From the NCBI RefSeq assembly GCF_042648805.1, contig NZ_JBHRXZ010000022.1:682001-746000 (forward strand): 64,000 nucleotides of DNA, in the 5' to 3' direction. Origin of the DNA: Azomonas tarimensis (GTDB lineage: Bacteria; Pseudomonadota; Gammaproteobacteria; Pseudomonadales; Pseudomonadaceae). The translations under genes were made by a program, and so were the position numbers. Shown here piece after piece: positions 1-8,743 of this stretch (its first letter is position 1; every line of letters begins with the position of its first letter). Below the pieces are notes generated by a model. The model saw only the letters and a program-made list of their open reading frames with translations. It was not told the origin of the DNA and made no database searches.

Positions 1-2
1 TC

Positions 3-587
3 AAGCGAGGCTTACAGAGTTTTTCAAAAGTTCTTGTGAGGGACGGCTACACTAGCAAATTCTTGGAATCAATAGGCGTTCCAAGTGAAGTTGTAGTTGA
101 TCCAACCTATTTGTCAGATGTTCAGCCGGTATATAAAGAGACAGAGCCATACTTAATGGTTTCGGGGGCGCTAAACTATTGCCAGATTCGTGAAATAATT
201 AAGCTTTCTAAGATTCTTGGGTTGCGGATTCTGACGCCAGGGTATAAGTATGAGGGTTTTGAAGATAGCTTTATTGAGGCAAGTCCTCAGCAATGGATTG
301 GGTATATAAAAAATGCCGCCTTTCATGTTACGTCGTTGTTCCACGGCGCTGCGTTTTCAATGAAGTACCAAACCAAGTTCGCCGTGTATCTAACGCCCGG
401 AAAAGAAAATAAAATTGGTTTCATGATGGAGCTTTTTAATCAGACTCATAGAGTAATCGAATTGCCAGCGTTAGCGAATCAGATTGCAGATCTGTTGGAA
501 GAAGATTTTAGCGATCAGTTTTCCGAGAATATGCAGAGAGTTATCGAGCGCTCAAGGCGGTTGCTGATTGATGCAGTCGGGTTTTGA
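3..587 (+). CDS. Polysaccharide pyruvyl transferase family protein, C-terminal part
   Basis: The frame is already open at the window edge (first full codon at base 3), so the N-terminus lies outside; the GTG at 36 is probably internal. The readable ~194 residues carry a VRDGYTSKFLESIG segment followed by VVVDPTYL, which is the conserved Arg-Asp then Asp-Pro pattern of PS_pyruv_trans proteins, and FHGAAFSMKY, equivalent to the family's His-Gly-x-x-x-A motif. Such enzymes add a pyruvyl ketal to a sugar of an exopolysaccharide or O-unit. The flippase gene starts 9 bp downstream, so the two are probably cotranscribed. Codon use is AT-rich like the next five genes. The family call is fairly firm; the sugar substrate is unknown. 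Confidence 0.75.
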   Translation, partial: KRGLQSFSKVLVRDGYTSKFLESIGVPSEVVVDPTYLSDVQPVYKETEPYLMVSGALNYCQIREIIKLSKILGLRILTPGYKYEGFEDSFIEASPQQWIGYIKNAAFHVTSLFHGAAFSMKYQTKFAVYLTPGKENKIGFMMELFNQTHRVIELPALANQIADLLEEDFSDQFSENMQRVIERSRRLLIDAVGF

Positions 588-596
588 ATTTCAAAG

Positions 597-2048
597 ATGT
601 CAATATATAGAAGCTTCGCCTGGATGGGGTTAGCAGTCGCAGTAACCAAAGCATCGACCTTGATAACTCAGATTATTCTAGGGTACCTATTGGCGGTATC
701 CGAGTATGGGCAATACGCCTATATTGTCGGTGCCCTTGCGCTTGTTTCGGGGTTTGCAGATACCGGGATCAATAAGTTCTTAATAAAAGAACAAGAAAGG
801 CTAAGTTTTTACCTAAGCAGCGCACGTTATGTCGCCTTCTTATTCGCCTGTATCGGAGGGGGGCTCTTAATTGGGTACTTCCTTTATAGTAAAACATATG
901 GCGATGTGTTTGTTGCAATGGCACTAATAGCAATTTTTCTTCCATGCAACGCGTTGGCACAGATCTACAAAGCAAAGTTGGCGATACAGCTTGATTTTTC
1001 TTATATATCCAAAGTCGACATGCTGAATTCAGCTTTATACTCGTTTTGCTTGGTGTTTTCAGCCTCCGTAGGGATGGGGGTTGTTAGCTTTGGAATCGCC
1101 TTGGCCGCAAGTTATTTGTTCATGCTTTTAATGTATCGAGGTAGGAGCAAAAAGAATAGTTTACCAGTAGGCGAAAATAAAAGTGGTGTGTTGGTTTTAA
1201 TAAAGGAGTTGCGATGGCTGATATTAACAACGTTCTTTATGGGGTTGGCACTTCGGGGCGACTATCTAGTATTGGGGTTCATGATTGATCAAGAGGCGCT
1301 AGGGTACTACTTTTTTGCTTTTATGCTGGTTGCAAATATCGGTTTAGTTATGGCGCAAGGGATCAACAATGTTTTTATGCCCTATTTGGTGCGGCACGAA
1401 GGAGACGATGCAGCTCAAGAATTGATGTTCGTACAGAAAAGCATAATGTTTATTCTGGTTACGTCTTTGATGAGCATAGGGTTCATCCTGTTTGGAAAGG
1501 ATGCAATTGCTTGGGTATGGCAAGGTAAATGGGAGTCAGCGGCTATATTCGCTGGGCTATTTTCCATTACCCTGCCGCTTAAAATGCTCGCTCCTGCTGC
1601 CTATGCCCTACTCGAGTCGAAGGGTTATTGGAGAGAGAAATTTTGGCTAATTTTTATGGATGCGATCAGCGTTTTGCTGGCGGTCAGTATAGGCGCTCAA
1701 TTAGGCGGGGTTTTTGGGGCGGCTTATGCATTGGCATTACAACGGGGCGTGGTCGGCGTAGTTATTTATTGGTCCGCAGCTCGATTGTCAGGAATTGCAG
1801 TTAAACAGCTTATTCGTTTGTTGGTTTATTACTGCCTTCCGATACTGTTACTGTCGATAAGTTGCTTTTACGTGATATATGGCGATATTAAAAGTGAATC
1901 GATACTAAGCGGATACTTAACTATTAAGCTTTTGCTTATGACTGTTGCGGGGGTGGGGTTTGTTTTACTCATGGATAAAGCAATGCCTACTGCGCGGCCG
2001 GCGATAATGGTTAGGGCTCGATCAGCTTTCCAGTCTATTGGCAAATGA
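597..2048 (+). CDS. Polysaccharide flippase, Wzx/MOP superfamily
   Basis: A 483-residue, very hydrophobic protein with about 12-14 predicted membrane segments and short basic loops. The N-terminus (SFAWMGLAVAVTKASTLITQ) and the glycine-rich first helices resemble oligosaccharide flippases (Polysacc_synt family). These proteins move lipid-linked repeat units across the inner membrane before polymerisation. It lies between a pyruvyl transferase and glycosyltransferases, with a Wzy-like polymerase two genes further on, which supports a Wzx role in a Wzx/Wzy pathway. Sequence divergence among flippases prevents naming the repeat unit. It is AT-rich and typical of a horizontally variable surface locus. 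Confidence 0.8.
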   Translation: MSIYRSFAWMGLAVAVTKASTLITQIILGYLLAVSEYGQYAYIVGALALVSGFADTGINKFLIKEQERLSFYLSSARYVAFLFACIGGGLLIGYFLYSKTYGDVFVAMALIAIFLPCNALAQIYKAKLAIQLDFSYISKVDMLNSALYSFCLVFSASVGMGVVSFGIALAASYLFMLLMYRGRSKKNSLPVGENKSGVLVLIKELRWLILTTFFMGLALRGDYLVLGFMIDQEALGYYFFAFMLVANIGLVMAQGINNVFMPYLVRHEGDDAAQELMFVQKSIMFILVTSLMSIGFILFGKDAIAWVWQGKWESAAIFAGLFSITLPLKMLAPAAYALLESKGYWREKFWLIFMDAISVLLAVSIGAQLGGVFGAAYALALQRGVVGVVIYWSAARLSGIAVKQLIRLLVYYCLPILLLSISCFYVIYGDIKSESILSGYLTIKLLLMTVAGVGFVLLMDKAMPTARPAIMVRARSAFQSIGK

Positions 2049-2136
2049 CATTTGCGGATGGCAGGTTCGATATGGGGCGGGGCTATATCTCTAAGCATTC
2101 ATAGGTGTGCCCTTGCGTCGTTTCCTAAGGTGAGTT

Positions 2137-3018
2137 ATGAGTATCGGAATGCAAAACGAAATACGACGCCCCATCTGCTTCTGTGCAGATGGAAATTATG
2201 CTCGCTTTGTCGTGCCAGCAATCGAATCGATTGAGCGTGCAGATCCCGAAGGTAAATATGAGTACCACGTTATAAGTGATATGGAGATGTCCGCAGAAAT
2301 CATTTCTGCGCTAAAGGTTTTTATAAGCCTTGATCGTTTGTCTTGGCATATTATTGATCCTGGACGTTATTCCGCGCTTAGAGAAGTGCACCACTTCACG
2401 CGTGCTATGTATTACCGGCTCTCAATTCCTGATGTGATAGATGCTGACATAGTATTGTATTTAGATTGCGATGTGTTAGTACGAAAGCCCTTAGCTTATC
2501 TTTTTGATCTCGACTTGACAGGCTATTACATTGCGGCAGTTGCTAATCCGTTTTTTACTCGAGATTTGGTTTCTTCGGAAGACTACTTTAATTCAGGAGT
2601 GATGGTTGTCAATTGCCGTAAGTGGAAGTCGGAGGGCGTAGCCGCTAGAGCCATAAAAATGATTGCCGAGTATGGCGACAGGCTTGATATGCCTGATCAG
2701 GATGCGTTAAACATGGTTTTTGGTGGTGGGTGGTACAGGTTAGCATTCAAATATAACTCGCAGATGTCATGTTTCCTGCGTCTTGGTGAGGGGGAAGTGC
2801 CTGCTGATATGATTTGCGATCCTATAATAGTTCACTTTTCGTCGTCTAATAAACAGTGGCACAGGTCCTGCCCATTAATCTTTGTTAAGGAATATAAGTC
2901 CCTTAGCTCTGCTTTTTTTGTAGCTAAAAGAAATACTATATTTGATGTCTTGATTAGAGTTGTAAAGGGTGGTTACTTTAAGTGGGTAAAGAAAAATCCG
3001 TTCTTCTCTCCTTGGTAG
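2137..3018 (+). CDS. Glycosyltransferase family 8 protein
   Basis: 293 residues with the GT8 layout: an N-terminal ICFCADGNYARFVVPAIES strand-loop, the metal- and nucleotide-sugar-binding DxD as YLDCDVLV (about residues 107-114), DYFNSGVMVVNC for the acceptor-side loop, MPDQDALN, and a late IVHFSSSNKQW that matches the family's H-F-x-x-x-x-K-P-W region. GT8 enzymes are retaining transferases, often galactosyl or glucosyl transferases of LPS. The ATG at 2137 is preceded by TAAGGTGAG at 2126-2134, a plausible ribosome site. An alternative overlapping frame at 2052-2234 has no family features and was ignored. Substrate unknown. Confidence 0.82.
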   Translation: MSIGMQNEIRRPICFCADGNYARFVVPAIESIERADPEGKYEYHVISDMEMSAEIISALKVFISLDRLSWHIIDPGRYSALREVHHFTRAMYYRLSIPDVIDADIVLYLDCDVLVRKPLAYLFDLDLTGYYIAAVANPFFTRDLVSSEDYFNSGVMVVNCRKWKSEGVAARAIKMIAEYGDRLDMPDQDALNMVFGGGWYRLAFKYNSQMSCFLRLGEGEVPADMICDPIIVHFSSSNKQWHRSCPLIFVKEYKSLSSAFFVAKRNTIFDVLIRVVKGGYFKWVKKNPFFSPW

Positions 3019-3085
3019 CAAGTGAATTAATTCCTTTCGCCTCGCCTTTCTATTTGGGGCAGGAGGGGCTTCTAGAGTTTCGTCC

Positions 3086-3943
3086 ATGATAAGATTTTCA
3101 GTTGTAATTCCCGCAAAGTCGAGAGAGGGTTTGTTGCAGCGCGCGATAGATTCAGTACTCGCGTCGCCTGGCGCGGAACAGTGCGAGATAATCGTCATTG
3201 ATGACTTCTCAATTCCGCCGCTTCGCCCAACCAATATGAGAGAGCAGGATGTAATTATCAGGAACTCACAATCGCGGGGCGCGGCGGTTGCGCGGAACAA
3301 AGGAATTGACTTGGCGCAAGGAGAAATTATTTACCTCTTAGATAGTGATGACTATTTTGTACAGAAGAGCTTCATTGAAGATCTTGAATGTCTTTCGCTT
3401 GATAATGTGCTTTGGTTTTCTGATGTGACTAGCGGTCGCTACAGTAGTAATTACCCGGCCTCTTTAGAGAAAGACGACTTTTTTGATGGGATTTTCTTTA
3501 AGTACCCATATATATGTCAAACGTCTTCTCTGTTCTTTAGGAGGCAATCAAAGTTTAGGTTTGATGAAGCCTTGCCGAAACACCAGGACTGGGACTTTGC
3601 ATACTCGGTGCTCTGTCAGGGCGGAAGTTTGAGAAAGGGTAGGGGGAAGATTTATTTCGACAGATCAGATAAACAGTCTCTTTCAAGGATCATTGCCCCG
3701 ATGAAGTCCAGGGCATGGTTTGAGAAGCTGAGGAATTTACGCTCTAATAATAAGTCTATTGACCTTGCGCAAGTCTGGTTTCACTTGTTCTGCCAGAATT
3801 TATCAGAGTGCGGTTGGAGAAGCTTTTTCCGGACTGCTTGCGCTCTATTGGTTAAGAGAAAGACTAACCTTAAGCGGGTAGCAAAAATATTCTCGCATAG
3901 AATGATCGCGCAGGTCTCAAGAAAAACCGAGGTGCAAGCATGA
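3086..3943 (+). CDS. Glycosyltransferase family 2 protein
   Basis: 285 residues opening with FSVVIPAKSREGLLQRAIDS, then IIVIDDFS, ARNKGIDLAQGEIIYLLDSDDYF: the GT-A fold signature of GT2 with the DxD as DSDD near residue 90. PKHQDWDFAYSV later matches the acceptor or catalytic Asp region (ED/QD motif). Inverting enzyme expected to add one sugar to the repeat unit at the cytoplasmic face. The stop overlaps the start of the next gene (ATGA at 3940), so translation of the polymerase is probably coupled. The ribosome site before 3086 is weak; a purine run at 3059-3067 is too distant. Donor and acceptor cannot be told. Confidence 0.82.
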   Translation: MIRFSVVIPAKSREGLLQRAIDSVLASPGAEQCEIIVIDDFSIPPLRPTNMREQDVIIRNSQSRGAAVARNKGIDLAQGEIIYLLDSDDYFVQKSFIEDLECLSLDNVLWFSDVTSGRYSSNYPASLEKDDFFDGIFFKYPYICQTSSLFFRRQSKFRFDEALPKHQDWDFAYSVLCQGGSLRKGRGKIYFDRSDKQSLSRIIAPMKSRAWFEKLRNLRSNNKSIDLAQVWFHLFCQNLSECGWRSFFRTACALLVKRKTNLKRVAKIFSHRMIAQVSRKTEVQA

Positions 3944-5094
3944 ATTTTAGTGTTCGTCTGCCTTATGTAGGCGGCATGTCTAAAGTGAGCTTGATCTTTA
4001 GTTCTTCGCTTGTACTGCTTGCTTTATTCGGGGTTGCCTCCCCTTATGAGGAAAACACGCTGCCCGCCAATGTAATTTTTGAGGTTGTCTTTTTTGCATC
4101 GGCGCTGTTGCTCGTTAGCCGCCTTGATCGTCTTGCAATGCTTTTCTGCATATGTTCCGTGGTGTATATAACCGTTTGCTACGCGCTTATGATTTTATAT
4201 AAGCCCGCGGATGCTCTGGATTTTTTTCAAGCCTACAAGTCTTTTGTATATGTAGTGCCGCTCTCGCTATTTATGGGGAAAAAACTATTTACTAGCAAAA
4301 GCTTGTCTGTTTTATTCGTTGTCCTGCTTTGCCTGTTCGCCATAAAATACGGTTACTCTCGGCTTCTGAATTTAGCTCCCCGCATGTCGGAGCGGCCTGG
4401 GTTATTTACCGAGAATAACTTCGAGCTTGTGCTGTTGATTCTGGTTTTCTATTTGGTTTCGCCGTTCCTAAAAAACAGGGTGTACTTCTTAATTGCGCTT
4501 TCTGGAGTTGTATTTCTCTCGGGCTCACGCTCGTCATTAGTTGGGCTTATTGTTGTTTGTGCATTTATTTATTTTGAAAGGTTAGACGCTAAATCTATTC
4601 TTGGGTTGATGCTGGTGTCGGTCATAACCTTTGGTGCGTTTTCAATATTCCAGCAGCGAATGGAATCGGGAGGGGGGTTGGAGTCAATTGACAGGTTTAG
4701 GTTTTTGATGGTTTTCATTGAAGAAACCGGCAGTTGGAGTTGGTACCACTATTTATTCGGGTCTCAGCCGCTTACTCCATTGTCTAGTTTTTCTTGCGGA
4801 TTTCTTTCCTACTATCAAACATTGTTTAGTTATAGCGGTGATGGCAGCTGTTACTCAGTGATTTTACATTCATATCTGCTGAGGGCGATTTTCGATCATG
4901 GTGTGGCTGGGTTGGCATTCTTGCTGACCTTTGTTTATTGCGGGCTTGTGAAAGCTGGTTACCAAAAAAAACAAGTAATGTGCTGTTTTGGAGTAATTTT
5001 GGCCACCTCGCTCTCGGTTTCAGCCCTAAATAGTATTTATGTTGCTATTGCATTAGGTATTGCTTTTTCATTTAGGCCGGATGAGGCTGTATGA
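3940..5094 (+). CDS. O-antigen/exopolysaccharide polymerase, Wzy-like membrane protein
   Basis: 384 residues, almost entirely hydrophobic helices, with one larger polar loop around residues 225-300 (GGGLESIDRFRFLMVF to the QPLTPLSSFSCG region). This single large periplasmic loop between many membrane spans is typical of Wzy polymerases and the Wzy_C/O-antigen ligase superfamily; FLSGSRSSLVGL resembles the conserved S/G-R-S/T motif after a membrane span in that superfamily. The start overlaps the GT2 stop by 4 bp. A polymerase role fits its place beside a Wzx-like gene. A different ligase-type gene occurs at 8744-10090, so this one is better read as Wzy than WaaL. Confidence 0.65.
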   Translation: MNFSVRLPYVGGMSKVSLIFSSSLVLLALFGVASPYEENTLPANVIFEVVFFASALLLVSRLDRLAMLFCICSVVYITVCYALMILYKPADALDFFQAYKSFVYVVPLSLFMGKKLFTSKSLSVLFVVLLCLFAIKYGYSRLLNLAPRMSERPGLFTENNFELVLLILVFYLVSPFLKNRVYFLIALSGVVFLSGSRSSLVGLIVVCAFIYFERLDAKSILGLMLVSVITFGAFSIFQQRMESGGGLESIDRFRFLMVFIEETGSWSWYHYLFGSQPLTPLSSFSCGFLSYYQTLFSYSGDGSCYSVILHSYLLRAIFDHGVAGLAFLLTFVYCGLVKAGYQKKQVMCCFGVILATSLSVSALNSIYVAIALGIAFSFRPDEAV

Positions 5095-5171
5095 CTCCTT
5101 TCGGTTTCTGTTGAGTCTAGTTATTTTTATCCTCCTATAGACGCGTCGATGGATGATCTGGATGCCTCATT

Positions 5172-5993
5172 ATGATCCAGTTCATTTTGTTTAAAATTGA
5201 TAGGTGTAACATGGGTGTCGAAGGGCCGTCCGGGAAGTCGTATACGTTTCTAAATCCATTCTCATATTTAATGGTTAGGAGGGCGGGGCTTCTAACTAGT
5301 ATTAGTCGAGACTTCGTTGTCTCTTATGATGGCATTTCATTGTTGTGGGCACGTAATTTTTTAAGTAGTGGGGTCGTCTCGCGTGCAAGCTTTGATGATA
5401 CATCAATTGCGCCCGCTGTTTTTATGTGGGCAAAGTCTCTTGAACTAAAAGTTGGCATAGTAGGATCCAGCATGGATACCATATGCCGTGCGCGTCAAAT
5501 TATCTTTGAAAAGTATGGGATTGAGGTGGTCGAGTGTGTTGATGGATACTTCTCCTTAACCTCTGAGCCTGCAATCCTTAAGCGCTTTAAAGCTTGTGAT
5601 CTAGTTATATGCTCTCTGGGTAGTCCAAAGCAAGAGCTATTCTTAATGAAGCTGCGTGACCAGGGCTGGGTAGGGAATGGATATACTTGTGGGGGCTATT
5701 TCGATCAGCTTGCTGCTGCTGATGGGGGGGACTATTACCCAAGGCTCATGAATAAGTTAAATTTGCGCTGGGCTTACAGGTTATACAAGGAGCCTCGTCG
5801 ACTATCTAAGAGATATTTTCTGGAATATCCTTTAGGTTTGTGTGCATTTTTCCTGGATCGCGCTCGGGGAGCTTACCGAGATGATGCCGCTCGGATAGCT
5901 AATATTGTGGTTCACGACCTAGATGAAGCAATTAGTGCTCAAGTCAATACCCTTCCGGAAATTGACCGCGCTGACAAGAAGAAAGCATCTTGA
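5172..5993 (+). CDS. WecG/TagA/CpsF family glycosyltransferase (GT26)
   Basis: 273 residues. Central motifs VVSYDGISLLWA, LKVGIVGSS, and CDLVICSLGSPKQELFL match the WecG/TagA/CpsF family (UDP-N-acetylmannosaminuronate or ManNAc transferases and relatives), including the conserved D-G of the first motif and the G-x-P-K-Q-E late motif. The protein is slightly longer than the ~240-residue family norm, with a C-terminal tail after residue 240 that has no recognised feature. It is the last gene of the AT-rich island; 271 bp separate it from galE. The start at 5172 has no strong ribosome site; Met at 5211 is an alternative. Confidence 0.8.
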   Translation: MIQFILFKIDRCNMGVEGPSGKSYTFLNPFSYLMVRRAGLLTSISRDFVVSYDGISLLWARNFLSSGVVSRASFDDTSIAPAVFMWAKSLELKVGIVGSSMDTICRARQIIFEKYGIEVVECVDGYFSLTSEPAILKRFKACDLVICSLGSPKQELFLMKLRDQGWVGNGYTCGGYFDQLAAADGGDYYPRLMNKLNLRWAYRLYKEPRRLSKRYFLEYPLGLCAFFLDRARGAYRDDAARIANIVVHDLDEAISAQVNTLPEIDRADKKKAS

Positions 5994-6264
5994 TGTCCCT
6001 AGCTACATCGGTATTGACAGTACGCCTCTGCATGCGACGGTTTTATACTAGATTGTGTCTTGTTTAGTGATACGGTTTCTAGTATTGCATTTACTGAACG
6101 CTCCAGGCAATTGGGCGGAAGTGTAGAGTGAGGTCACTCGTGATGACAGGGCCAATCCATTTGGAAAAGCACTTACTATATGTTTGAAGAAACATGCAGG
6201 CGGGTATTACGTCACCTAGGTCAGAAGGCCGGCGCCTGGAATCATTAACGAAAGGAAGCGCATC

Positions 6265-7335
6265 TTGGGCAAGACCATTCTCGTCACCGGCGGCGCCGGC
6301 TACATCGGCTCGCACACCACGCTTGCGCTGCTCGAGGCAGGCTTCGAGGTGGTGGTGCTGGACAACCTCTGCAACAGCTCGGTGGAGTCGTTGCGTCGGG
6401 TCGAGGCGATCTGCGGGCGGAGTGCGACTTTCATCCAGGGCGATGTCCGGGATGCGGCGCTGCTCGATAGGGTGTTTGCCGATCACGCCTTTGCCGCCGT
6501 GCTGCATTTTGCCGGGCTCAAGGCGGTGGGGGAGAGCGTGCGGGACCCGCTGGCCTACTATCAGAACAACCTCGCCGGCACGGTCACGCTGTGCGAGGCC
6601 ATGGCCAGGGCCTCGGTGTTCGAGCTGGTGTTCAGCTCCTCGGCCACGGTGTATGGCGAGCCGACCTGCATGCCGATTTCCGAGGATTTCCCCACCGGAA
6701 CGCCGACCAACCCCTATGGCCGCTCCAAGTTGATGGTGGAGCAGGTGCTACGCGATCTGGCGGCGTCCGATGCGCGCTGGCGTATCGCGCTGCTGCGCTA
6801 CTTCAACCCGGTCGGCGCCCATGAGAGCGGCCTGTTGGGTGAAGACCCGAACGGCGTGCCGAACAACTTGCTGCCCTATATCGCCCAGGTGGCGGTGGGC
6901 AAGCTGGGCGAGCTCTCGGTGTTTGGCGGCGACTACCCCACGCCCGATGGCACGGGGGTGCGCGATTACATTCATGTGGTCGACCTGGCGGCCGGGCATC
7001 TCAAGGCACTGGCGGCGATCGGCCAGCGTCAGGGGGTGAGCGTGTGGAACCTGGGCACCGGCAAGGGCTACAGTGTGCTGGAGATGATCCAGGCCTTCGA
7101 GGCGGCCAGCGGGCGGCGTATCCCCTATCGGATCGTGCCACGCCGTGCCGGTGATATCGCCGAGTGCTGGGCCAATCCGGCCAGGGCTTTTCGCGAGCTG
7201 GGCTGGCAGGCCGAGCGAGGCCTGGAGGCGATGATGCGCGACACCTGGCGCTGGCAGTCGGCCAACCCGCAGGGGTTTGGCCCGGCGACGCCGGAAGCGG
7301 CAATCCGTCGGATTGCCGACGTCGCGCCTGCGTGA
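6265..7335 (+). CDS. galE: UDP-glucose 4-epimerase
   Basis: Extended SDR of 356 residues. It opens KTILVTGGAGYIGSHT (GxxGxxG NAD site), has FSSSATVYG (catalytic Ser/Thr region) and NPYGRSK (YxxxK catalytic pair), and GVRDYIHVVDLAAGH, a hallmark of GalE. It interconverts UDP-glucose and UDP-galactose, supplying sugar donors for the glycosyltransferases upstream. The start is a TTG at 6265, chosen because VTGGAGYIGS must be close to the N-terminus and AAAGGAAG at 6251-6258 is a good ribosome site; no ATG fits. Base composition flips to GC-rich exactly here, so galE belongs to the stable backbone rather than the AT-rich island. Confidence 0.93.
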   Translation: MGKTILVTGGAGYIGSHTTLALLEAGFEVVVLDNLCNSSVESLRRVEAICGRSATFIQGDVRDAALLDRVFADHAFAAVLHFAGLKAVGESVRDPLAYYQNNLAGTVTLCEAMARASVFELVFSSSATVYGEPTCMPISEDFPTGTPTNPYGRSKLMVEQVLRDLAASDARWRIALLRYFNPVGAHESGLLGEDPNGVPNNLLPYIAQVAVGKLGELSVFGGDYPTPDGTGVRDYIHVVDLAAGHLKALAAIGQRQGVSVWNLGTGKGYSVLEMIQAFEAASGRRIPYRIVPRRAGDIAECWANPARAFRELGWQAERGLEAMMRDTWRWQSANPQGFGPATPEAAIRRIADVAPA

Positions 7336-7516
7336 AAGCGCAGCGCTGGGCTACGCTTCGTTTATCCGCTTCCCGGCCGCTGGCACAGGGGATTCAGGGA
7401 TTCAGGGAGGCGGGGAGGGTGTCATCGCTGTCTTGCGCTGCCCTTTTCAATTGATGAAAGGGCCGTCGTTCTTGCGCAGGGAGGCGGCCGCAGTCTTTAT
7501 CTGTGAGGACGAGCGT

Positions 7517-7696
7517 ATGAGTTTCGCCGATTCGATGGACGATCTCGAAGCCATGAATGATCCCAGGAACACCGCCCAGAGTATGGCGGCGCGGCGTGAG
7601 GCGCGGTCAGTTAAACCGCGACGGGCGCAAGCATTTTGGGCCTGGCTGTTGTCTCTAGGGTTCAGGCGCGGGCATCAGCCGCCGCCCAAGTTGTAA
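7517..7696 (+). CDS. Small hypothetical protein, 59 residues
   Basis: An ATG at 7517 opens a short frame MSFADSMDDLEAMNDPRNT ending in a basic, Trp- and Pro-containing tail. No family is recognised and no signal peptide is evident. The upstream GGACGAGCGT gives a weak ribosome site. It fills an otherwise empty stretch between galE and the VanZ-like gene (7336-7835). The acidic N-terminal and basic C-terminal halves look protein-like, but coding status is uncertain. Confidence 0.3.
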   Translation: MSFADSMDDLEAMNDPRNTAQSMAARREARSVKPRRAQAFWAWLLSLGFRRGHQPPPKL

Positions 7697-7835
7697 GGCA
7701 GGCGCCTGCAACGGGCGCGTTCTGCTATTGTCTGGCCCCCTATACCGATAGCCGCGCGCCCGCGCGCGGCACCGAGGCCGTTACGGTCTCCTTGTGGTCC
7801 TCCTGCCGTCACCCTTACTCACTGGTCCGTGCTTG

Positions 7836-8222
7836 ATGCGCTATCTCCGCGTTGTCCCTTTTTTTGTCGTGCTGGTGGTGCTGCTGATGGCGGGCCTGCG
7901 TCCTGATCCGGTGCCGCAGGCGTTCGATCAGCAGGACAAGCTGCACCATCTGCTGGGCTTTGCCGCCTTTGCCTTCAGCCTGCGTCTGGCGTTCCCGCGC
8001 TGGGGGTTCGTCTGGATGATGGGCTTCGCCATGGCGGTGGCGCTGCTGATCGAGTTGGGGCAGGGTTTGCTGCCGCAGCGCACAGCGTCCGGCTGGGACA
8101 TGCTGGCGAACATGCTGGGGGTGCTGGTCGGCTGGCTGTGCTGGGTGGTGGTGCAGCGTATTGCCGCGCAGCGGGGGTCGTTTCGGCCCTCCGGACGCGC
8201 GTTGATCGATGCGGATTCGTAG
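7836..8222 (+). CDS. VanZ-like family membrane protein
   Basis: 128 residues from ATG 7836 (the frame is open further upstream but MRYLRVVPFFVVLVVLL is the natural first membrane helix). It shows the VanZ-like pattern: DKLHHLLGFAAFAF (Asp-Lys-x-x-His-x-x-x-F/Y), IELGQGLLPQRTASGWDM and NMLGVLVGW, i.e. the conserved E-x-x-Q, R and D-x-x-x-N-x-x-G residues spread over four membrane helices. VanZ relatives are often found beside polysaccharide genes; biochemical function is unproven. The stop codon at 8220-8222 lies inside the first unit of the REP array. Confidence 0.78.
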   Translation: MRYLRVVPFFVVLVVLLMAGLRPDPVPQAFDQQDKLHHLLGFAAFAFSLRLAFPRWGFVWMMGFAMAVALLIELGQGLLPQRTASGWDMLANMLGVLVGWLCWVVVQRIAAQRGSFRPSGRALIDADS

Positions 8223-8737
8223 GTCGGATTAGCGCAGCGTAATCCGACGTGGCGCGGGTTCGGGTTCGGGGGTGGCGGTTGCGCTGGTGGTGGGTGAGCG
8301 TCGGTGCCCGTTCGCGAGCGAGCTCGCTCCTACAGAGTGCCCCCGTAGGTCGGATTAGCGCAGCGTAATCCGACGTGGCGTGGGCTCGGGCGCGGGCGCG
8401 GCGGTTGCCCTGGTGGTGGGTGAGCGTCGGTGCTCGTTCGCGAGCGAGCTCGCTCCTACAAAAAGCCCATAGCCCCGTAGGTCGGATTGGCGCAGCGTAA
8501 TCCGACGTGGCCCGGGCGCGGGCGCGGGGGTGGCGGTTGCTCTGGTGGTGGGTGAGCGTCGGTGCTCGTTCGCGAGCAAGCTCGCTCCTACAGGGAGCTC
8601 CCCGTAGGTCGGATTAGCGCAGCGTAATCCGACGTGGCGTGGGCGTGGGCGTGGGCGTGGGCGCGGGCGCGGGGGTGGCGGTTGCTCTGGTGGTGGGTGA
8701 GCGTCGGTGCTCGTTCGCGAGCGAGCTCGCTCCTACA
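8219..8737. repeat. Tandem array of four composite REP units (~126-133 bp period)
   Basis: Four copies of a unit made of two palindromic parts. Part A (GTAGGTCGGATT, short loop, AATCCGACGT) is at 8219-8250, 8345-8376, 8478-8509 and 8604-8635. Part B (TTCGCGAGCGAGCTCGCTCC, followed by TACA) ends the units at about 8309-8334, 8435-8460, 8567-8592 and 8712-8737. The linkers share a CTGGTGGTGGGTGAGCGTCGG segment and a G-rich stretch of variable length. Part B is the classical Pseudomonas REP palindrome; part A is another common intergenic palindrome. The array begins on the VanZ stop codon and ends 6 bp short of the O-antigen ligase stop, between convergent genes. Confidence 0.9.
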
Positions 8738-8743
8738 CGTCCG

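Noticed and set aside
6014..6049. TTGACA ... TATACT promoter upstream of galE
   Set aside because: The spacer is 24 bp, too long for sigma70; no better pair was found.
8219..8737. CRISPR-like array
   Set aside because: Period is ~130 bp, the spacers are near-identical between units, and the repeats are REP palindromes; no cas genes are near.
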